Assembly: GCA_018105865.1 (NCBI GenBank)
Contig: CM030833.1
Span: forward strand, 13,443,381 to 13,507,380
From: Metaphire vulgaris
Taxonomy: Eukaryota > Annelida > Clitellata > Crassiclitellata > Megascolecidae
DNA length: 64,000 nucleotides
Direction of reading: 5' to 3'
The notes under the pieces are model-generated. The model was not told where the DNA came from. It ran no database searches and worked only from the letters and a program-made list of their open reading frames with translations. The first letter of the stretch is position 1; each line of letters opens with the position of its first letter. A program made the position numbers and the translations under genes. Shown piece after piece: positions 1 to 12,105 of this stretch.

Positions 1-600
1 ATAAAGTCTTGATCTGTAAGGAAAGCAATTACTGATTATCACTGCATAATGAACATGAGAAAGTGCAGATATTGTAGAGTGCGAATAATAATGAAAAATT
101 TATAGAAAGTGTGAATATTGAAATTGCTAATTAATTGATTATCGGATACAATGCCTAGTAAAACGAACATAATTATAGATAATCTGTAGTCAATATAAGG
201 TTTAATGATGTAAATAAAGATACCAAAAGGAGTAAACCTCCACCAGTAGGTAGCTTTAATAAGTGTTTTTCTAGCCACCTTGACATTAGGGGAATTATGA
301 AATGTTGGGGGGGTGCGATGTCTAAGTCTCCAAAAACCTTGACAAGTAAAAGACAGGTTATCTTCCTTTTAAAATGGGCTGACAACCAGCCAAATATTTT
401 GAATGGAGGTGGGATTTTCTTATTTCTGGGGGTCAACTTGTGAAAAGTTATTCTCCCCCATGTTGACGCCAAGTTACGCCAGATTACGCCACTATATGTA
501 AGTAACAGTTAGATGGTATTAAAGCAGACAAATATATTTAGTTGCAGTAGTAAAGAAATGAGTGAAAGTCGGCTAATTACAAGGCAATTCAGCTTCTTAG
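1..600. other. No gene seen
   Basis: AT-rich sequence. A diverged hAT-like fragment ('ttctagccaccttgacat') may lie at 255-460. No convincing exon. Confidence 0.6.
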
Positions 601-707
601 CATGCTTTAACGTGGCTTAGGAGGCATTACTACCTCTGTGAAAGCCACTAGGGGCACTAACGGGGCTTGACGCTCCAGCACGTAACCCACTCTGCCATCT
701 TCCGCCC
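601..707 (-). mobile_element. tRNA-derived SINE, family A
   Basis: Reverse complement carries GGCGGAAGATGGCAGAGTGG, GTTACGTGCTGGAGCG and, after the B-box region, AGTGGCTTTCACAGAGG. Otherwise the first 1.5 kb shows no gene. Confidence 0.75.
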
Positions 708-709
708 AA

Positions 710-1519
710 AATTTTCTACGTTAAGTAATGCAACGTCTTAATTGCGAATCACCAAAACACAGCAAAACACTACAAAACACTACACAACATTTAAAAAATG
801 TAATCCTAGATATGTGTTCCAGGTCAAATCTGGCGTGAAATCTAGGAAGTTACATTCCTCATTTTCTTTTTGATAGTTAGTTTCTTGTTGGTGAGCACAA
901 TTTTGAGGCATTTTATCGTATACTCTTAGCCTGACTGTCTATATACTAACTTTTATCAACAAATATAAAAATAACTATATTCCTTAATATTACAACAGCT
1001 GGCTGTATTCCTTTAACAATGCAAAAGGCTGGCTGGTTGTTCCGAATCAACCACTGACGTCATAATTGGCGATGTTTGAGATAATGAGGCAGCAGTACAT
1101 CGAAGTTGACCAGCCTCTTAGTATTAAACAGTCTTGATGAAAGGGCGTCTATTCGATCGCACTGGGGAGCGGAGGCAGAGCAAAGCGGTAGAACAAAGGT
1201 GCGTCGGCCCGGCCTGGACCAAGTCGACAGCCAAGGTTTGTCTATTGCCAAACGATCGACCGCTACCCGGCCAGGGCCAGGGCCTGGGTCGCCCTGCACC
1301 CTGCATAGTCCACGGCCAAGGTTTGAACCGGTCAACGGACAAATCGCCCTGCCTAGCCCACGGGGGATTCCTGTCGCCCGAGGCGATTCTATTTGAATAT
1401 CTATATAAGCGAGAGTAAATCTAAATTTACGTCGCAATATTGCAAAAAATGCTGAAGATTTTGGGCGTGCAAGAAGAAGGAATGTCGTAGAAGCGTGGGA
1501 CTGCGGGTCGGCACGCGCC
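710..1519. other. No gene seen; GC-rich patch at 1130-1390
   Basis: The GC-rich patch opens overlapping ORFs on both strands (up to 161 codons) with no domain words. It resembles unassigned repeat sequence more than an exon. Confidence 0.5.
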
Positions 1520-1715
1520 TTTTTTTCTACAGTCAGGCAGTGCATTATATAATTATTGATTAACCCTAACCCTACCTAACCGTAACCCTATTATTTATGA
1601 ACCCTAACACTAACCCTAACCCTAATTCTAACCCTAACCTTAACCCTAACCTTAAAAAACCCTAAAATGACTTGCCAAATAGTCATATATTGCACTACCT
1701 GACTGTAGAAAAAAA
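1520..1715. mobile_element. MITE-like element with telomere-like core
   Basis: Inverted ends CTACAGTCAGGCAGTGCA (1527) and TGCACTACCTGACTGTAG (to 1708), extended by T7 and A7. The core (1560-1660) is degenerate CCCTAA repeats. No target duplication outside the T/A runs is evident. Confidence 0.7.
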
Positions 1716-1740
1716 GTCGCTCGCGGGGCACTGCGAGGCA

Positions 1741-1745
1741 CCACA

Positions 1746-1800
<55 letters not shown>

Positions 1801-2052
1801 CGATTTAAAGTGGTTCAGGAGGCCAAGTAAGCTTGTATGAAAACCACTGTAGTACTCTTCACATTCAATAACCTAGTTTTCCTAGATAACCTTTGAAACC
1901 GTTTACTGTTTCAACTGTCACTCCCACTTCGTCCAAACTGTTCCATTTGTCCACAACCCTTGCGCTAAAAAAATTTTTCTTTCTCGGTCCCACTCTTTGT
2001 TTAAACAATTTCCATTTGTGGCCTCTTGTTCTGCTATATAGTAGCAAAGGAT
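1741..2052 (-). mobile_element. Short CR1-like LINE 3' end with (TTA)n tail
   Basis: The - strand translation RVGPRKKNFFSARVVDKWNS and the following end are nearly identical to the CR1-like copy at 58.0-58.7 kb. The 3' hairpin region (1803-1850) runs directly into a (TAA)n tract at 1746-1799, read as (TTA)n in the element's sense. Confidence 0.85.
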
Positions 2053-2947
2053 GTGTACATGCGCGACCCCCCGTGGACTTGGTCCAGGCCGCCGAGTTGG
2101 GTGTGAATGTTTGTAACTGTGTATGCCTACTACTGGGTTAGAGAAATTAATATTATGGCTTTATTTTTGAAAATTTGGATTTTATTGCTTAATGTTTTAT
2201 AATCTAGGTCCCATGTTGTATTGCGGTATGTTAAATAATAAATATGGATGATTTACTGAGATATATATTTGATGGAGAGCTTTTTGCATTTAATACATGT
2301 CTAATTATGTTTCATTTTTGCTATTATATGCGCACGAATTACTTACTTACGGCATGTCTTAAAGTAGGTCTTGCTTCACTTCAAGATTTTGAAATTTTTG
2401 ACCAATCACACGCGTTTACCTCCGGTTGCGATTAGCCTAGCTGCCTATAGGCAGTAGCCGCCCACAGTCACGTGGTCTACATGTATGACGCTGTCTTAGT
2501 TCAGTTGGGTTCCGACTTCCGACTGAGCTGGAGAGACAGAGAAGACGTTCAAGACGTACACCAGGTCGTGATTCTTCGAATTGTTTGTGAGCTGTATTTC
2601 CAGAAGAAAGCAATTGTCATTGCTATTTGTAAATATATCTGATTTTGAAATAATAATCCGTAACTTTTTGGTATAAGCTTTTTCTGCTTTTGTTGTTCGT
2701 GTCTGTTTGTTTCACTGTGTTTGCAGCCTAGACCAATGCAACGATTTCGAGCCGACAACAAAACTTCTTGTCTTGCAGATCATTCGACCGTCAAGAAAGC
2801 AAAGTCAAATATCGATCCACACGCCATGCACATGATTTCGGTATAATATTTATGTAATATGAAACATATACCTTTATTAAGCGTCTTAAAACATGTTGTT
2901 GAAGAATGACAATAAAGGTAGCCTTAATATGTGACCGAATCTGGGAT

Positions 2948-3148
2948 AAGGGACCACAAGTCGCATCACAGTTTAGGCTGTAGAGGCACTTTAGTGTTGA
3001 TTGGTCATATATGGGTCAGAAGTAGTTCTGTGTTTCAGCCTACTGCTATGGCTCTCTAGTATTGGCCAGATGATTGCCAGCAGCGTGATTCACGTTTTTG
3101 ACCAGATTTTGCATATTAATTGAAGCATGTAAAAGGGACCACAAGTCG
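2948..3148. repeat. Two copies of GGGACCACAAGTCG upstream of the EnSpm-type genes
   Basis: The 14-mer GGGACCACAAGTCG occurs at about 2948-2961 and 3135-3148. CACTA elements usually carry subterminal repeats bound by transposase, so these could mark the element's 5' side. I could not find CACTA-type termini or a target duplication, so the element's limits stay open. Confidence 0.3.
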
Positions 3149-3319
3149 GGCAGGCATTTAAATGCCCTGTGTATGAATACAAGCTCTTACAAAGTTGCAA
3201 TTTGATGATGATTATTATAGATTATGCTAAAGACAACTATAAATTGTATTTTCTGAAGAGTATTAATGTTCAGTATTAACGAAAATGTTGTCTGGATGGG
3301 TTTAAATCATAGATATATT

Positions 3320-3560
3320 ATAATCACAAGATAGAGTCTGAGGTATCAGAAAGTGACGCCAGTTCGCATTGAGTGTGTGTCAAGAAATGTTTTCCCTGCA
3401 GACATATAGACCTAGCTGCCTGATAAATTTAAAGCCTGCAAACGACAATGGTATCCATGACAACATTGTACCAAATTGACGGATATTTGGCGTCAACTTT
3501 CGACGACTTTGCCATAGACAGACGGCATCTAGTGTTTATAATACATCTATGGTTTAAATG
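3320..3560 (-). repeat. Dispersed repeat shared with 43740-43985
   Basis: Reverse complement matches the + strand at 43740-43985 through 'aaactggcgtcactttctga', 'aaacatttcttgacaca', 'agactctgtcttgtgat' and 'catggtaacattgtac'. No coding capacity; nature unknown. Confidence 0.55.
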
Positions 3561-4508
3561 AGAATCTGTATCGAACTACTTTCTTAACCTTCGCTGCCAC
3601 GCCGTTTATTATTGTTTTTCGTAAGAAATAAATTTCTTGAATAATACTTGCAAATTCTTAACGATTTCTAGTTAAATTGCGGCGTTTTCCAGAATTTTAC
3701 AATTAGTCTTAAAATATTTATTATACTTTATCTATTTCAGTAAACATGAATAGAATTTCATCTGCATTGTTGTGCTGCGTTCAATAAATAACTTCTATGG
3801 CGCCACTATCATAATGCCCAGGGCATTAGCCGATGGCGTTGTTGTGAGAGACATTGGCCCTAGTTCGACTAAAACCCAGTGATTTGAGGCTTTACCCCAT
3901 TAATCGCTTATGACTGTTGAAGTACAAGATGCATAGGGCCTACCTTAAAATATTTAACACATAGGCTGGTTTTATTGTTGGTATAATTTAAAAAAATCGG
4001 ACCAAAAATGCAACATTATGTTTGGCGACAGGAGCTTCATTCTAGACCACACTGAGATTTATAAGTATACTCTGTATATTTTCCCCTGGTTGTACTCTAA
4101 ATTACCCAATTTCGACTGCTTAGTATTATTTTGGGAAATTTTCGTTAAGGTACTAACTTGTTTGCAGTTGCAAATCTATTTTTATTTATGAGCTGCAATG
4201 ATGGTGATGACTTGTGGTTATTAATAACACATACTGTCATAAAACTGACAAGGCTTTTTGTTAACAATGAAGTACTTTTAATGTTATGATGTGCCTAACT
4301 TACAACAAACTTTAAATTGCGATTTCTCAAAACGCAGTTTTTCTGCACTTGCATTATAATATTTTATTTCTGCATCAAATAGCAATATAAGAATGTGTTG
4401 TGGCTAATTGCCCTGGCCACGTCTTTGAGACCTCTGGTGTATACCGTATAGGCCTATACTGCATGTCAGTAGGCTATCACCTAAAAGTACTTGGATCTGT
4501 AGGCCTAT

Positions 4509-4912
4509 GTTTGTTAAAATTAATCGATTAATCGATTAAAATTTTGTCCGACCGACAAAATTTAATCGTCCGCTGCCCTACTTATTAATAGTAATACTCA
4601 GTATGCAATTTACATCTAGATGTGAAGTAACCATGAGCAATTAAACACTATTAAAAACAGCGAACTATAGTATGGTAGACAGTAGACACTTGACCACGCC
4701 ATGCATAGCAGTGATTATATAGCACAAGGATTTTCATTGGCGGTTAAATGTTAACAAAAGCTCGTGATTTCATTACTTTTCAAGCTCGGATTCTCTAATA
4801 GATTGAATTATTATTTAATTTATATTTTTATGCGATTAATAATTTTTTAATCGCTATTAATGGATTAACGCGTTAATCGCGCATTAATCGCGATTATTTT
4901 ACAGCCCTAATT
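4509..4912. repeat. Fragments of hAT-like elements made of TAATCGATTA words
   Basis: ATTAATCGATTAATCGATT at about 4520, ending GCTGCCCTA at 4579, and a second block ending GCGATTATTTTACAGCCCTA at 4911. TAGGGC termini with iterated TTAATCG words are a known style of hAT ends. A third block occurs at 16411-16465. Confidence 0.5.
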
Positions 4913-5131
4913 ATTTCTAATAGTTATAACATATATTTTTAATTCTCCAATTTGCTCAGGAAATATGAAGAATGTCATTGCAATTCAGCCGAAATTCTAT
5001 GTTCCATCCTGACAGCGGTGTGCTACTTTTCACAACTATTTCTAGTATTTTGTAGTTTTAAACTTTTATTATGCAATTAATGGTAGTGAATTATTAATAT
5101 ACATAAAAAGTCAAACTGTGCTGCTTTCAGG

Positions 5132-7695
5132 AATTGCTCGTTTGAAAACACAGCGTGTGGAAGAATCTGGAAATAATTCAAAAGGAGCTCTGAAGGTATG
5201 TCATATCTTCATTGCCATCTGTTAGCATTTAGTTTCTCGATCATTACGGAACACGTTAGGTGCCTTATGGATTGGACAATTTCTATAGCGCCCGACGCAC
5301 AGCGAGGGCTAAAAGTAAAAGGCGATGTTGACAACGTTGACAAGTCAATAATGAACGGAAGATGTTGGTCCAGGAAAGTAGTCCGCTCCGATGTGGTGCT
5401 GCGTACTGGTGTTCGTGTCTGACAGGACCTAAAGCAAATGATCAATAATGACATGACTACATTTACTAATTACTGACATAAGCCATGTAACCATCACTGT
5501 TTGCATTGAGTAAGACAGCATACAAGCCATAACCCACAGGGCCCATTGTCCATTATTTGCTTGCAGAAACTTCATTTCGCCGCCAGGATGAGGCGGTACA
5601 GAGCCAAACTGAAATTAAAACGAAAACAGCGGGAAGAGATGGAAAGATTTCGTCAAAGGTTACAACGGGATGAAGAAATCAAGCGACACCGTCAAAATGA
5701 AATCGGAGATGAAAATGGCGCTGAAAACGATACTGTTGCCGTGGTGCCGATAGAGCCTATCGCAAGTGCAGTACCAGCTGAAGTCTGTGACCTTAATATT
5801 CCTGTAATTGTTGCGAACCAGAAAGAGGAATGTCAGTAAATGACGTAGACGTTCTTCGAGAAGCTGCGATTGATCGCGACCAAGCACAAGCATAGTCAAG
5901 CTAGCGTTACAGATCTGCTGAAAGAATTGCAGTTGTGGTTTCCACAGCTGCCTTCTAATGCAAGAACTTTACTGGCTACTAAGACTGACTTCAAACTGTT
6001 GAAAGTTGCTGGCGGAGACTACATTCACATATCGATCAGGCATGCGTTACCCTTAGCACTCAAACGCTGCGCGTGACTGCTGAACACCTGTTGCAGTCCA
6101 CATTGCAGCTGCAAATAAACATTGACGGAGTACAGTTGACTGATGATCAGAAGATATCAGTTTGGCCTATTCTGGGCAAAATAATTAAACCGGTTCAGAC
6201 TCCAACTTTTGCTATTGGTGTCTACGGCGGTCGGAAGAAGCCAGCTAACTTCAACGAATACTTGAGTAATTTTGTTGACGAGTTGAAGGAAATAGCTGCT
6301 GAAGGTGGGATTTTCTCAACAATCACGAACTGTGTATTGCCGTTGGAAGTTATTAACATATGCTGCGATGCTCCTGCACGTGGAAACGTGCGAGCGATGC
6401 GTCGCGATGCATTCAATTTCCGTTATGGATGTGACCGTTGCTTAGCACTTGGCCAGTCGATTGAACATAGGATGACATTTGCCAATCTGCACGCACCACT
6501 GAGACAGGATAGTGACTTTTGCAGTCTAATTGATAGCGAAGACGAAGATGAATACCGTGTGAGTAAAAGTATTCTTCGTGACATTGGCATTGGTATGGTA
6601 TCACAGTTTCCTTATGACTACATGCACCTTGTTTGTCTTGGCGTTGTTCGAAGCATTGCCACAATGATGCACGTAAGTGAGAAAAAGTACAGAAGCCAAG
6701 GTAAATTGAATCCTATTGCTCTCACCCAAGTGTGCGAGCATATGGCAAAAATGTGCTAGTCGTGCATTCCTGCAGAATTCCAGCGTCATTGCAGAACTTT
6801 ATTCGAGTCCAAGTCCTGGAAGGCGACAGAGTCCCGCCAGTTTTTATTATATACCGGGCCTGTTGTTCTGGCGAGAGATGCTGTACCGAGTAAACAGTAC
6901 GAGCACTTCTTGTTGTTGTCTGTTGCCATCCGTTGTTTGTGCAGTCCAGGACTTTTAGGCACATACTTGCAATATGCTAAAGAAGCACTGTTTTATTTCG
7001 TGCAAATGTATGGAGATCTGTATGGTGACAAGTTTGTCGGGTACAATGTTCATTCTCTGATACACCTTGCTGACGATGCAAAGGCGTATGGCGTTTTAGA
7101 CAACTACAGCTGTTTTGAATACGAAAATTTTCTTGGTCTTGTTAAGGAGTTGACGCATAAACGAAAAACGTCGCAACACGTACAGCAGATATGTCGCCGG
7201 CTATCAGAACGTGAATTTCTGCTAGCAACAAACAGCAAACAGTCGTTACATAAGATGCATGGATCCTTACGTATGCAGAACAAAAGTGGCAACCTGCCGC
7301 CTGAACTGGCCAACTGTAAGGAGTACAGACAGTTATACTGGGACGGACAACTCCTGGCTTTGTGTGAAGCTGACAACTGCATTTTGCTTGATGGTGAATT
7401 CTGCCTATTGAGAAACATTGTTAAGCAATTTTCAACAAGCGATATTGTTACACTACTGTACCATGTGTTTGCCAAAAAAACAGATTTCTTCACTCTTCCG
7501 TTGAAGCACCGACCTGATTTTGCGGGTAAAAGACTGCACTCCAGTAGCGTTGGCATATGGAAGGTCAGCCAGTTGAACACCGTTGAACTGAAGCAGTCAC
7601 GTGTGGCAAGAGATAAGTCGATAAGAAAGTGCGTGTTGTTGCCCACGGAACACATTGGTACCTACGTGGCATTTGAAATGACTCATACAATGTAA
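5132..7695 (+). pseudogene. Decayed CACTA/EnSpm-type transposase gene
   Basis: Transposase of the invertebrate EnSpm/CACTA group, which cuts and pastes its own element; this copy looks dead. A short exon (acceptor ctttcag, about 5130-5194, encoding IARLKTQRVEESGNN) joins in phase to an exon from 5567 (KLHFAARMRRYRAKLK), a basic coiled N-terminus. The core carries family words: LQINIDGVQL, WPILGKI, FAIGVYGGRKKPANFNEYL, ICCDAPARGNVRAM, YGCDRCLALG, FPYDYMHLVCLGVVR, FLLYTGPVVLARDAV, GYNVHSLIHLADDAKAYG, FEYENFLGLVKEL. The ending CVLLPTEHIGTYVAF with the stop at 7695 looks like the natural C-terminus. Lesions: a reading-frame break with TAA at 5837, a second near 5885, a third near 6045, and a single in-frame TAG at 6757-6759 with reading resuming immediately downstream in the same frame. 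Sequencing errors cannot be excluded for single-base lesions. Confidence 0.82.
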
Positions 7696-7721
7696 CGATT
7701 GAAACTGTTTGTTGCTACAGG

Positions 7722-10572
7722 AAATACGAAAAGAACACGTGGAATTTGTCGTAGTTTCGTACGCTGATCCGACAACAAAAGTGAAGTATGTGTCAGCAGT
7801 GCCGAGCCACTGGGTCGACAAATCCGTCGTGTGGTATCCTCAACAAGACAAGTCCGAGAGATCGACACAGATGGTAGACAAGGACACGTGGAGACAATAT
7901 CCCATGAAAACTGCGCACTGGGATACTTTGACCAGAAATAAAAACGAGGCGAATAAGGTAGCGAAGAAAATAGGGGTCAGGGAACAGCAAAACACCAAGG
8001 CTCGTCTACAGAATCGAAGTGGACGTGCACCAGAAGCAGTCAAAGGCGTTGGCTAAGAAGTTTGAAATCCCGTCGGCACCGGAGCAAGCGACAACAGCCA
8101 AATGTCGGTTGTCACCAGGAAAACATAAGCAACCATCATCGGAGTCAATTAATCACAATGACAGAGATCTGACTTTGGCTGAACATACAGCCAAGAAGAG
8201 TCGACAGACAAACGAACCGACACAAGGTAACAAGACCGCTCGGTGTAATTCAGTCGGACCATGGCGACCTATTTCGCAACTAGCTTCTTCGTCTGCTACC
8301 GTGTCTTCAGAAATTAACGTTCCAACCAGAAGTCCTGAACCGGTGAACTTGGATTTGGGCAGTCCACATTCTACTAGCACTCCAAAGAGTGGCAATCCAT
8401 GTCCAAGTCGGAAATCGTCAGACAACACCTCGTAAGCATTACGTAAACTATTCCTATCATGAACGGCTGAAATAAAGCAGATACTATAAAAATTAATGCG
8501 GTGATTGTTTATTAATAAAAGCTAATTATGAATAATGAAGAAATAATAAAATATAGAGTTAATTAATATTCTACAAGTTCCATCATAGTCTAATTATACT
8601 GATTGCCTTTCTAATTTTTACTTTAATTAAGTATAGTCCCTCCATCTCCATCTATATCTAAACACTATTGTTGATATAGTCTTTTTAACCTACACCTAAG
8701 CCCACATACAAACTTAAGTTAATAGCAGATCAGTCACTTTGTTTTCAGGGATTCTGGTGAAATCTTGCTGATGGTTTTGGAAACAATGAAGAGTATGCAA
8801 TCCAGTTTAGAAAACGTTGTATGTCGTCTTACGTCAGTGGAGAAAATGTTGGCCGAGAGATCACTGGTGGCAAGCGAAACGTTCACATCAGCCGGTGATT
8901 CTGCAAGCATTTGGGCATCAACAAGCGCAGAGAGGCTCGACGAGAATCAGCGTGCCATGCTGCTTCAAAGACCAATGGTTTTCAATGGTGAAGAACAAAT
9001 ATTGCCTTTTAAACACTGTTTTAAAGGGAGGGAGGGAGGGAGGAGTGGGTGGGGAATGAATGTAGGATGAAGGGAAGCTATCAGGCCACCATCTCCCCGT
9101 TAAGCAAAAATTCGACTGACTTGCTTGCAGTAAAGGGCCTACTGCTTCTTCTCTGCAAATGCGTGAACTAAAATGTTCCATGTTACCAGTTCTGCTTTTG
9201 GCCTACAACTTCCACCATTGACATTGGGGCAGCAGTCGCAGCACTTAAACTTACTTGCCCACAAGTGACTGCCATAAGCTTGCATTAAATTTGACTTACA
9301 CATTTCATATTGTTGTAACAGATGACCAATGGAAAGAGTTAGAATCACAACTGGACCGTGAGCGGACGGCATGGCGCTTTCTTCGATGTTATGGTGACAA
9401 CGATTGCCGATCGCATAGTCAACAAGACGACCGTGCACAAGACAGCTAACGGCGCCTTACGGGCTATCTTTGACGAGTCGTACATTGCTGAGCGAAGTTA
9501 CGATGGCCGGATATAAGAAGGGTAAGAAACCAGTTCCAAAAGTAACTATTTGATTGTAAGAACGTTGACAGTTTCTTAGTCCAACAGCCACGAACGCATG
9601 TAGATCATCAAGTAGGGTTGGAGCCTGTACCCTTCTGTGGTTGCATGGTGTCAATTTGAACTGAGGAGTAAAACATATGAGTCTAAAACATAAAACTCTA
9701 TACATTACATTACATATCCCTATATTATTACAATATTTTGACAAATAATGAAAATAATTATTATTTCTGCTCTTTCTAATACCCCTAGGTGAATTTATTT
9801 TCAATGAATCGGCCGTAGGGAGAATTTATGTGAAAATGAATCTGTAGGGCGAACACTCTGGGGAGGATTCCTTTGTAGCACCGGCACTGGGGCCTTGGCC
9901 CCACACTCGTGGGTCTGGGTGAGCCACTGTGTATCTTGGCCTCTCCAAATTTTTTGGCATGAAATGTCCCATATTTTAAGCTTGAATATCTATATACACA
10001 CATATAAATGTATAATACATATATGTAATGTATATATATTTATAATAGGGTGGTCTTCAAAGAACATGAACAATTTGAATGGTCACAAATTCATTGTGCT
10101 AGATTTTTATTTTGTTCCTTTGGTTATCAGTATATTATATACTAAATCTCGCGCAGATTGGTAGGCATTTAGCGGTGTCACCATAGCAATGAATATAGAT
10201 ATATATATAGTTTGCTTGAACACATTTCTGCATAAGGCTTTGTCTTCTCATGTTACTTGAACAGGTCGCAATGATTCCGCCCGGGACTACTGCTGCGCTG
10301 GTCGTAGTTTTGTGACGATTGGACGTGGCGTAATCTACTGGGTGATCTATGAAGTAGTGAAACTTGCCTGCAGCGTTCCGGCGGGTGATGAGAAGATACA
10401 AAAGGCCATCCGTGAAGGAGTCAACACAATACGCTTACATGACAAAGATCGTCGAATGCGAGAAATGAGAAACAGACGTTCTGAACTGCCACTAGAGTCA
10501 AGATCTGATCATGATGACACTGATCACAATATAGAGTACGATAACAACGTCGAACCGAATGAGAGTGACTAG
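7722..10572 (+). pseudogene. Spliced companion gene of the EnSpm-type element, DUF4806-like
   Basis: Begins after an acceptor (ttgctacag) at 7721. The first block reads HVEFVVVSYADPTTKVKYVS then PSHWVDKSVVWYP, resembling the N-terminal 'VVPssWl...cyWP' block of DUF4806-type proteins. A basic linker follows (KNEANKVAKKIGVREQQN). The frame breaks near 8040, then a Ser/Thr-rich segment runs to donor 8431 (CTC|GTAAGC). This splices in phase to the exon at 8750 (DSGEILLMVLETMKSMQSSL, a coiled coil). A further exon after acceptor 9316 reads DQWKELESQLDRERTAW, then in a shifted frame VHKTANGALRAIFDESYIAE. A last exon (acceptor near 10265) reads SFVTIGRGVIYWVIYEVVK, then a charged tail to the stop at 10572. 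These suit the two-part DUF4806 C-terminal domain; a BEN-like reading of the third exon is possible. Exon ends at about 8990 and 9520 are uncertain. Function is unknown beyond association with such transposons. Confidence 0.55.
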
Positions 10573-10683
10573 ATCGGAAACATGCTATTGCTATGTTTTC
10601 TTACACGAATGTTTTCAATGCCCACATGTGTGTGATTTTGAATCATGAAGTCTAGTAGTGATGCAGAAGTGTATATAGGGGTG

Positions 10684-10985
10684 TCAGGTCAGGGTTTCTT
10701 CCTTTCGCTGTGTCCAGCTATCGACTTCTCCATGACATATCTTCAAAGTTCTCTGTCTTTTGCTATTTCTTAAAAGTTCATTTTCTGCTGCTATTACTTT
10801 TTTCTCCAATTCTTTTTTAATGGTCCAAGATTCACATTCATATATCATTATTGGTATCACACAAGTGTTAAGAATTCTTAGTTTTGTTTTCATCCCAATG
10901 TCAGGTCTTTTGAAGATTTTAGTATGTAGCCTGTTGTGGTTTTTTTTCATGCAAACGACATTTGGCATGTTTTTCCACAAATGTA
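10684..10985 (-). mobile_element. RTE/jockey-like reverse transcriptase C-terminal fragment
   Basis: The - strand translation MKTKLRILNTCVIPIMIYEC, then ESWTIKKELEKKVIAAENEL, is the typical post-thumb block of endonuclease-reverse transcriptase LINEs. It is 5' and 3' truncated and lies just past the EnSpm-type companion gene. Confidence 0.75.
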
Positions 10986-11715
10986 GAGAACAATATTATA
11001 CTCGATGAGGAATTTAAGATGAATGGGCATATAGTTAATGCATGTCATCGTATCACCTTCGTCTCGTGTACCAACTGGTCTACGCACCTTAAAACTGTTG
11101 GGATAAGAGGTTGATGTCATGTTTTATCTATTCTGCTCTCTTCTAATGCACATCGTTGCATTGCACAAAGGCCTACATGTTTTTTCTCACCCTCAACATT
11201 GCTCGTTTCTTTATGCATGAATTTCAGAACTTTTATGTAAATACAATTATACATAAGTAGCAAGCTTCTTTGATTCTTTTATTATTATTTAGATTATTAT
11301 GCCAGGTACGGAAAAATTGTGATTTCATTATAATTGTTTGTTAGAGCAATTGTGAATTGTACTTCCAGTAACATGTTGCTCTTGTTGGTATAGCTATATT
11401 ATTAAATATTGAATATCAAAGCAATGATTCGTTTTAGAGTAAACATGATTTAGACATATTGAAATGTTTCCTGTTTAATAATTAGTCACACATAGGAATT
11501 TAATTATGATATTTTCATTAATCTTTTAATAATGTGTTATTCCTTGTTACAATGTAATTTGGCTCACTGCTGTACTTTATTTTTCTGTATGATTGATTGA
11601 TTTGCATTGAAATACAAATTTATTTAATTGATTTCAGTCGCATTTCGTTTATATCATACAAAGGTTGGGGCGGAGAGGGACCGATGAGGCGTGGGGGGGG
11701 GTATGCCTGTACATC
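10986..11715. other. Gene-free AT-rich stretch
   Basis: No coding frame and no recognised repeat. It may contain the unplaced right end of the EnSpm-type element. Confidence 0.5.
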
Positions 11716-12105
11716 CGTTAAGAACTCGTAACGAACTCGTTACCAATCAACTATATAATTCATTACGAATAGTATAAACTTACTTACGAACTCGTAACGA
11801 ACTGCCTTTATAATGAGTTATTAACGTTACGAGTTCCATTACGAATATTATAATCTTCGTTACGAATTCGCAAAGAACGGGCTTTATAACGAGGTCCTAA
11901 CGAGTTTTTTTGCACGTTCTCGTTATGAACTCGTTATACGGGCGAGTTTCTCGTTAAGAACTCGTAACGAAGTCGTAACTAAAACTCGGTAACGAGGGCT
12001 CGTTACTTTTTATAACGAAAAGCGTCTACGCCTCGTTACGAGGCCCTCGTTACGAGGCAATGGGAGGCTCGTTATCGGCTCGTTACATTTTTTTACGAAC
12101 TCGTA
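11716..12105. repeat. Degenerate array of the word ACTCGTAACGA
   Basis: About 390 bases in which ACTCGTAACGA and variants (AACTCGTTACGA, CTCGTTACGAGG) recur in both orientations at irregular spacing. It abuts the gypsy-like coding remnant directly, so it is probably an insertion in that element. No clear target duplication was found. Confidence 0.7.

Larger units (their letters stand above)
2053..5130. other. Gene-free stretch left of the EnSpm-type genes
   Basis: AT-rich with the repeats listed separately. The segment 2400-2580 is somewhat GC-rich and could be an LTR or promoter remnant, but nothing supports this firmly. An 'acttctatggcgccactatcataatg' fragment at 3788 recurs at 30375. Confidence 0.5.

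Noticed and set aside
1060..1545. 161-codon - strand ORF and overlapping + strand ORFs
   Set aside because: Overlapping frames on both strands in a GC-rich patch, no domain or splice support.
1560..1665. Possible chromosome-end telomere repeats
   Set aside because: Short, degenerate, internal and bounded by inverted repeats, so part of a MITE-like element.
2400..2580. Possible LTR upstream of the EnSpm-type genes
   Set aside because: Somewhat GC-rich, but there is no matching second copy, primer-binding site or polypurine tract.
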